Part shown: positions 61,459 through 64,000 of the stretch, piece by piece
Numbering within the stretch: position 1 is the first letter of the stretch
Layout of the letters: the number at the start of each line of letters is the position of its first letter
DNA from: Natranaeroarchaeum aerophilus
GTDB lineage: Archaea; Halobacteriota; Halobacteria; Halobacteriales; Natronoarchaeaceae
Assembly: GCF_023638055.1 (NCBI RefSeq)
Contig: NZ_JAKRVY010000004.1
Span: 62,001 to 126,000, forward strand
Length of the DNA stretch: 64,000 nucleotides
Reading direction: 5' to 3'
Notes under the pieces: model-generated
Seen by the model: the letters and a program-made list of their open reading frames with translations, nothing else
Databases searched by the model: none
Told to the model about the DNA's origin: nothing
Position numbers and translations under genes: made by a program

Positions 61459-61480
61459 ACCACCCATACAGACTGGGGGG

Positions 61481-61487
61481 ATAATAG
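61481..61487 (-). promoter_or_regulatory. TATA box of cofD
   Basis: CTATTAT on the minus strand, centred about 26 nt before 61458; leaderless. Confidence 0.5.
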
Positions 61488-61541
61488 TAGTGACGAGAGC
61501 GGAGAACCGGTACAGACGGACACGGACTCCTGTACTGGTGA

Positions 61542-63110
61542 CTACCGGTCGTCGACCCAGTCGGTAAAGCTCCCGTCGATCAGCGAGTCGCGCTGGCGCT
61601 CGATGTATCTGCGTTGCATTCCGTGGACGGCGGCCTCAAAGTCGTCACCGTCGTCGAGGCGATCCGCGACCTGTTGTCGCTTCCAGTCTGCTGGCGTGAT
61701 TCCGTGTCTGGCGCGCTGTCTGAGCGGCCAGAGATACGTCTCGACCTGTTCCTCGGTGAGTCCCCGACCCCGAAGCCCTTCTGCCGCGTGTTCCAGCAGG
61801 TCAGCGTACAGAGCCTTCGTCTCAGTCGTGTGCTCGCCGCCGTTGGTGATCCACTGCAACTCGGCGTCTAGACCGTTCTGCATCGCGGCGTAGAAGTTGT
61901 CGCGGGCGACCTCCCAGTCCAGTTCGGCGACCGGGTGTTCGACCTGTGGGAGACTCTCCAGTAGCCCCGCGAAGGCAGCGAGAAACGCTACAGAGTCCCT
62001 GACCGTCGGCTGTGCTGCAATCGGGCGAAACTCGATTCGGGCGTTTGCCTCCGATCGGGTCGGCCCGCCGAAGACTGGCCGAACCCATCGCCAATAGGTT
62101 CCGTGTTTGCGCCGGAAGTGGGCAAATTCGTCGTCGAAGCGGTTCCCTGTCTCGACCGGCATTGGGACGATCGTCTCGTCGGTCGCAATCCGTTCGACGG
62201 CCTGTGAGACGGAGTCGAGATCTCGCGGAAACCGTACCTTGCCTTCTCGCCGGGGCGTCTCGGGGGGGTTGAGTACGGATTCGAAGACGGCGATCCGGTT
62301 CTCCATCCAGCCGTCATCGAGGATTTCCTCGGCGGTCGCGTCCTCGTCGTACAGGTCCGGCGGGAAAAACGGGGAGTTGACGCCCAGTGCGAGCAGTGGC
62401 CCGGCGATCCGGATGGCGTACCGGAAGTACTCGGGGAGATCGATAGCCTGTGGCACCTGATAGTGGGGCTGAATGGACGTAATGAGGCTCTCGGGCATCA
62501 CCGTGTCGGCCGACAGCGAGACGTTCGGGGCCTCGATCCGCATTCCGGCGTCGGTGGTCCCCTCCGCGTTGGCCATTGCGTGGTACCGGCCGGCATCGCT
62601 CATGTTCGTCGCGATCCGGATCCCGTTGTCGTCGACGCTGTCCGTGAGATACTCCCTCGCCGACTCGCCCTCCGGCGGGATCGTCCAGATCCCGTCGCTG
62701 ACGAGGTCGATTCCTTCCGGCCGGGTACAGTCGAGAGCGGCAGCGAGTCGCCCCCTGATCTCGGACTCCTGTGCGTTGAGGCCGTGGGCGTTGAGCGGCT
62801 GTGGGCTCGTGGTCATCTCCGCGTTGTGCAGCCCGAGTTCCTTCTCGAAGCCGACCAGCGAGAGCAGGCGGCGCGGGACTCGACGAAGCGTCCCGACCGC
62901 GTCGTCGACGCCAGCCCACGGATCGCTATCCGGGCGCGCGACGGCGTAGAACTCGTACTCGAAGCCGACGATGGCCTGTGAGTTGTCGAACGTCCCCTCC
63001 CTGAGTTCCTCTTTGATGACCTCGGTGTCGGTTTCGACCGCCGCCTGAAACTCCTCGGCGTCGACCGACAGTAGCTCCGCCACGTTCGTGGCGAGTTGGG
63101 CCTCCGGCAT
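61542..63110 (-). CDS. Glutamate-cysteine ligase-like protein
   Basis: 522 residues of the GCS/GshA ATP-grasp-like fold. [12 protein letters not shown] near residue 49 has the Glu-x-Glu metal pair, [13 protein letters not shown] near 93 and [15 protein letters not shown] near 358 continue it. Haloarchaea make gamma-glutamylcysteine, so it could be GshA; but other GCS-like carboxylate-amine ligases exist and the substrate is not certain. Divergent from DNA ligase. Confidence 0.8.
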   Translation of the reverse strand: MPEAQLATNVAELLSVDAEEFQAAVETDTEVIKEELREGTFDNSQAIVGFEYEFYAVARPDSDPWAGVDDAVGTLRRVPRRLLSLVGFEKELGLHNAEMTTSPQPLNAHGLNAQESEIRGRLAAALDCTRPEGIDLVSDGIWTIPPEGESAREYLTDSVDDNGIRIATNMSDAGRYHAMANAEGTTDAGMRIEAPNVSLSADTVMPESLITSIQPHYQVPQAIDLPEYFRYAIRIAGPLLALGVNSPFFPPDLYDEDATAEEILDDGWMENRIAVFESVLNPPETPRREGKVRFPRDLDSVSQAVERIATDETIVPMPVETGNRFDDEFAHFRRKHGTYWRWVRPVFGGPTRSEANARIEFRPIAAQPTVRDSVAFLAAFAGLLESLPQVEHPVAELDWEVARDNFYAAMQNGLDAELQWITNGGEHTTETKALYADLLEHAAEGLRGRGLTEEQVETYLWPLRQRARHGITPADWKRQQVADRLDDGDDFEAAVHGMQRRYIERQRDSLIDGSFTDWVDDR

Positions 63111-63198
63111 ACCCCTCCCTGCAACGGCGACACTCTTGAAACCCGCGGCTGAGACCGGTCCGGGTCGTTTATAAAACGGCCGGGCGTACCGGCGGGCG

Positions 63199-64000
63199 AT
63201 GGAGTTCAGGGAGTTCGCTGCGTATGCCGACCGGATCGAGGACGAGCCTGCGGATCTCGAAACTGTCTTGCTGGTAACGGAGCTGCTATCCGACGGCCAC
63301 GGCGATCTCCCGATTATCGCCCGGTTCGCCCAGGGCCGGATCTTCCCTGCCTGGGACTCGACGACGCTCGATATCGGGCCGAACTACCTCTACGAGGCGA
63401 TCGCCCGCGCTGCCGGGCAGAACGTCACCGCAGCGGACGTCGAATCCGAACTGGCCGAGGTCGGCGAGATCGGCGCGGTCGCGGCGAGCTACGAGTTCGG
63501 CGGTCAGCGCGGCCTCGCCGCGTTTGGTGCGGGTGGCAGCGATGATGCCCTGACCGTCGGCGAAGTGTTCGACGAACTCGATACCCTCGCCGCGATCTCG
63601 GGCGACGGGAGTCAGGGCACGAAGATCGACCTCCTGTTTGGCCTCCTGAACCGCTGTGAGCCGATCGAGGCGCGCTATCTCGCCCGACTCGTCCTCTCGG
63701 AGATGCGCATCGGCGTCGGCGAAGGGACTGTGAGAGACGCTATCGCCGAGGCGTTCGCAGTGCCCGTCGCAGACGTCGAGCGAGCGTTGCAGGTCTCGAA
63801 CGACTACGGGCTGGTCGCCAGAACCGCACGCGAGGGGGGAACCGATGGGCTCGCCGACATCACGCTGGAGATCGGCCGCCCAGTACAGGCGATGCTCGCG
63901 CAGGCTGGATCGGTGACTGACGCTCTGGAGGAGTGGGACGAAGCCGCCATCGAGTGGAAGTACGACGGTGCCCGCGTCCAGTTGCACCATGATCCGGACG
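63199..64000 (+). CDS. lig: ATP-dependent DNA ligase, N-terminal part (runs off the window)
   Basis: 267 residues from MEFREFAAYADRIED. The DNA-binding helical domain (GPNYLYEAIARAAG, LVLSEMRIGVGEGT) precedes the adenylation motif I EWKYDGAR, with the adenylated Lys at about residue 254. The rest is past the window end. It joins Okazaki fragments and repairs nicks. It starts 88 nt from the glutamate-cysteine ligase-like gene, divergently, with a TTTATAAAACGG box near 63168-63178. Confidence 0.95.
   Translation, partial: MEFREFAAYADRIEDEPADLETVLLVTELLSDGHGDLPIIARFAQGRIFPAWDSTTLDIGPNYLYEAIARAAGQNVTAADVESELAEVGEIGAVAASYEFGGQRGLAAFGAGGSDDALTVGEVFDELDTLAAISGDGSQGTKIDLLFGLLNRCEPIEARYLARLVLSEMRIGVGEGTVRDAIAEAFAVPVADVERALQVSNDYGLVARTAREGGTDGLADITLEIGRPVQAMLAQAGSVTDALEEWDEAAIEWKYDGARVQLHHDPD

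Overview
The window is chromosomal DNA of a halophilic archaeon (class Halobacteria). The evidence is a high-GC genome encoding strongly acidic proteins, archaeal-type L21e, S17e and Rpo4, a KsgA neighbourhood typical of euryarchaea, twin-arginine lipoprotein signals (RR...lipobox Cys), a PGF-CTERM-type anchor, coenzyme F420 and archaeal ATP-dependent ligase genes, and many genes whose start codon lies about 25-30 nt downstream of a TATA box (leaderless transcripts). The genus cannot be fixed from sequence alone.

Layout. 1-2.5 kb: the tail of a type I restriction gene and a SprT/YgjP-like metallopeptidase, ending in a degenerate, palindrome-rich stretch beside tRNA-Gly(TCC), which looks like the edge of an integrated island. 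2.5-7.7 kb: a Trm9-like methyltransferase and a PilC/PilB pilus assembly pair. 7.8-11.5 kb: a conserved haloarchaeal protein, a variant uracil-DNA glycosylase, an enolase-superfamily enzyme preceded by an array of ACAATGT/ACATTGT heptamers, and an Mrp-type P-loop ATPase operon. 11.6-15.6 kb: L21e, Rpo4, DUF655, KsgA, an MscS channel and a HemK2/Mtq2-like methyltransferase, with an 81-nt inverted repeat before ksgA. 15.7-21.9 kb: a thiamine-type ABC transporter and a MetE pair.

21.9-40.5 kb is mostly core accessory content: a membrane histidine kinase, a TrkA-N/DHH protein, thioredoxin reductase, an APC permease fused to universal stress domains, a DUF389 protein, the riboflavin/F420-pathway reductase, a wHTH/membrane-protein pair, a Bat-type regulator, a second MscS, a metallophosphoesterase, a substrate-binding protein that looks circularly permuted, dodecin and an IscA-type protein. 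40.5-46 kb is AT-richer and looks acquired: a Tat-exported beta-helix protein, a decayed TnpB/IS200-605 end, a GT4 glycosyltransferase and a flippase.

46-64 kb: hisD and, just upstream of it on the same strand, an undescribed two-hairpin RNA with the architecture of an H/ACA guide; then a cluster of exported proteins (beta-propeller, Dyp-like, P19-like with a His-rich linker, cohesin/PGF-CTERM) that I read as an extracytoplasmic metal- or heme-handling module; then a geranylgeranyl-reductase-like flavoprotein, enoyl-CoA hydratase, hydroxyacid dehydrogenase, aspartate-semialdehyde dehydrogenase, S17e, a DUF447/CitG-like pair, a DUS-like protein with CofD (F420), a glutamate-cysteine ligase-like enzyme and the start of DNA ligase. 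The best candidates for new biology are the H/ACA-like RNA, the heptamer operator arrays at 10.15 and 56.17 kb, the exported metal module and the permuted binding protein.
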